Source of the DNA: Desulfomicrobium escambiense DSM 10707
GTDB taxonomy: Bacteria; Desulfobacterota; Desulfovibrionia; Desulfovibrionales; Desulfomicrobiaceae
Assembly: GCF_000428825.1 (NCBI RefSeq)
Contig: NZ_AUAR01000003.1
Span: 62,001 to 126,000 of the forward strand
Direction of reading: 5' to 3'
DNA: 64,000 nt
Shown: positions 63,883 to 64,000 of the stretch, piece after piece
How positions within the stretch are numbered: position 1 is the first letter of the stretch
Layout: every line of letters begins with the position of its first letter
The notes under the pieces: generated by a model
Told to the model about the DNA's origin: nothing
What the model saw: the letters and a program-made list of their open reading frames with translations, nothing else
The model's database searches: none
Program-made: the position numbers and the translations under genes

Positions 63883-64000
63883 CCGGAAAGGTGCGACTCC
63901 AGCGCACCTGCCGCCGCGAATCAGAATTTCCTTTACCCTCCCGCGGCCTTGGGTTAGCCTTCGCGCAAGGTTCCACCGGAATCCCGTCGCGCCCGACGCT

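Overview
The window is high-GC DNA from a sulfate-reducer-like deltaproteobacterium, most likely Desulfovibrionales (Desulfomicrobium/Desulfovibrio type). This is an inference from gene content: an energy-converting hydrogenase-related (Ehr) complex, a very large multiheme c-type cytochrome fused to a cytochrome-bd-like membrane domain, a PEP-CTERM protein, a Desulfovibrio-style dcw cluster and a phage-shock operon. All functions come from reading the protein sequences; no database search was run.

Layout. 1-2.8 kb: the 5' part of a TraB-family gene, a MATE exporter and small hypothetical genes, then tRNA-Leu(UAA). 2.9-6.7 kb: a gene-poor, partly AT-rich stretch of decayed pieces (truncated nucleotide-sugar dehydrogenase, HigA fragment), a PEP-CTERM protein and an intact RelE/XRE toxin-antitoxin pair. 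6.7-10.2 kb: a CNNM/CBS/CorC-type membrane protein and a chemoreceptor. 10.2-13.5 kb: a complete psp system (pspA-B-C plus an extra gene, divergent pspF, sigma-54 promoter). 13.5-17.7 kb: a small MITE-like palindromic element, pal, a universal stress protein, and an amino-acid ABC importer (two permeases and a binding protein, no ATPase). 17.9-25.1 kb: a TonB-dependent receptor divergent from a periplasmic-propeller GGDEF protein, then a radical SAM protein.

25.1-41.0 kb (minus strand): the dcw cluster in the order mraZ-rsmH-ftsL-ftsI-murE-murF-mraY-murD-ftsW-murG-murC-ftsQ-ftsA-ftsZ, with tight start/stop overlaps, three 10-bp MraZ-box repeats before mraZ, and no murB or ddl. 41.5-51.4 kb (plus): an eight-gene Ehr operon. 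It has two HyfB-like antiporter subunits flanking a DNA-binding/PTS-EIIA fusion, then HyfC, HyfE, HyfF, a catalytic-type large subunit that has lost three of four NiFe-ligand cysteines, and a ferredoxin-NuoB fusion. 51.4-53.5 kb: groEL-groES behind a CIRCE operator.

53.7-60.0 kb: serS and five tRNA genes (Lys, Glu-CUC, Glu-UUC, Gln, Glu-UUC). The last 44 bp of the final tRNA-Glu are repeated exactly at 59911-59954, bounding a 4.5-kb insert without a visible integrase. The insert carries a three-gene cassette (PP-loop amidotransferase-like enzyme, ThiF/E1-like adenylyltransferase, GNAT-like protein) and a truncated SGNH/GDSL gene. 60.1-63.8 kb: a two-gene respiratory operon, a CydA-like membrane subunit followed by an 877-residue fusion of a CydA-like domain to an eight-heme c-type cytochrome.

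The best candidates for under-described biology are the Ehr complex with its embedded phosphotransfer-type regulator, the tRNA-bounded PP-loop/E1/GNAT cassette, and the bd-like octaheme fusion.
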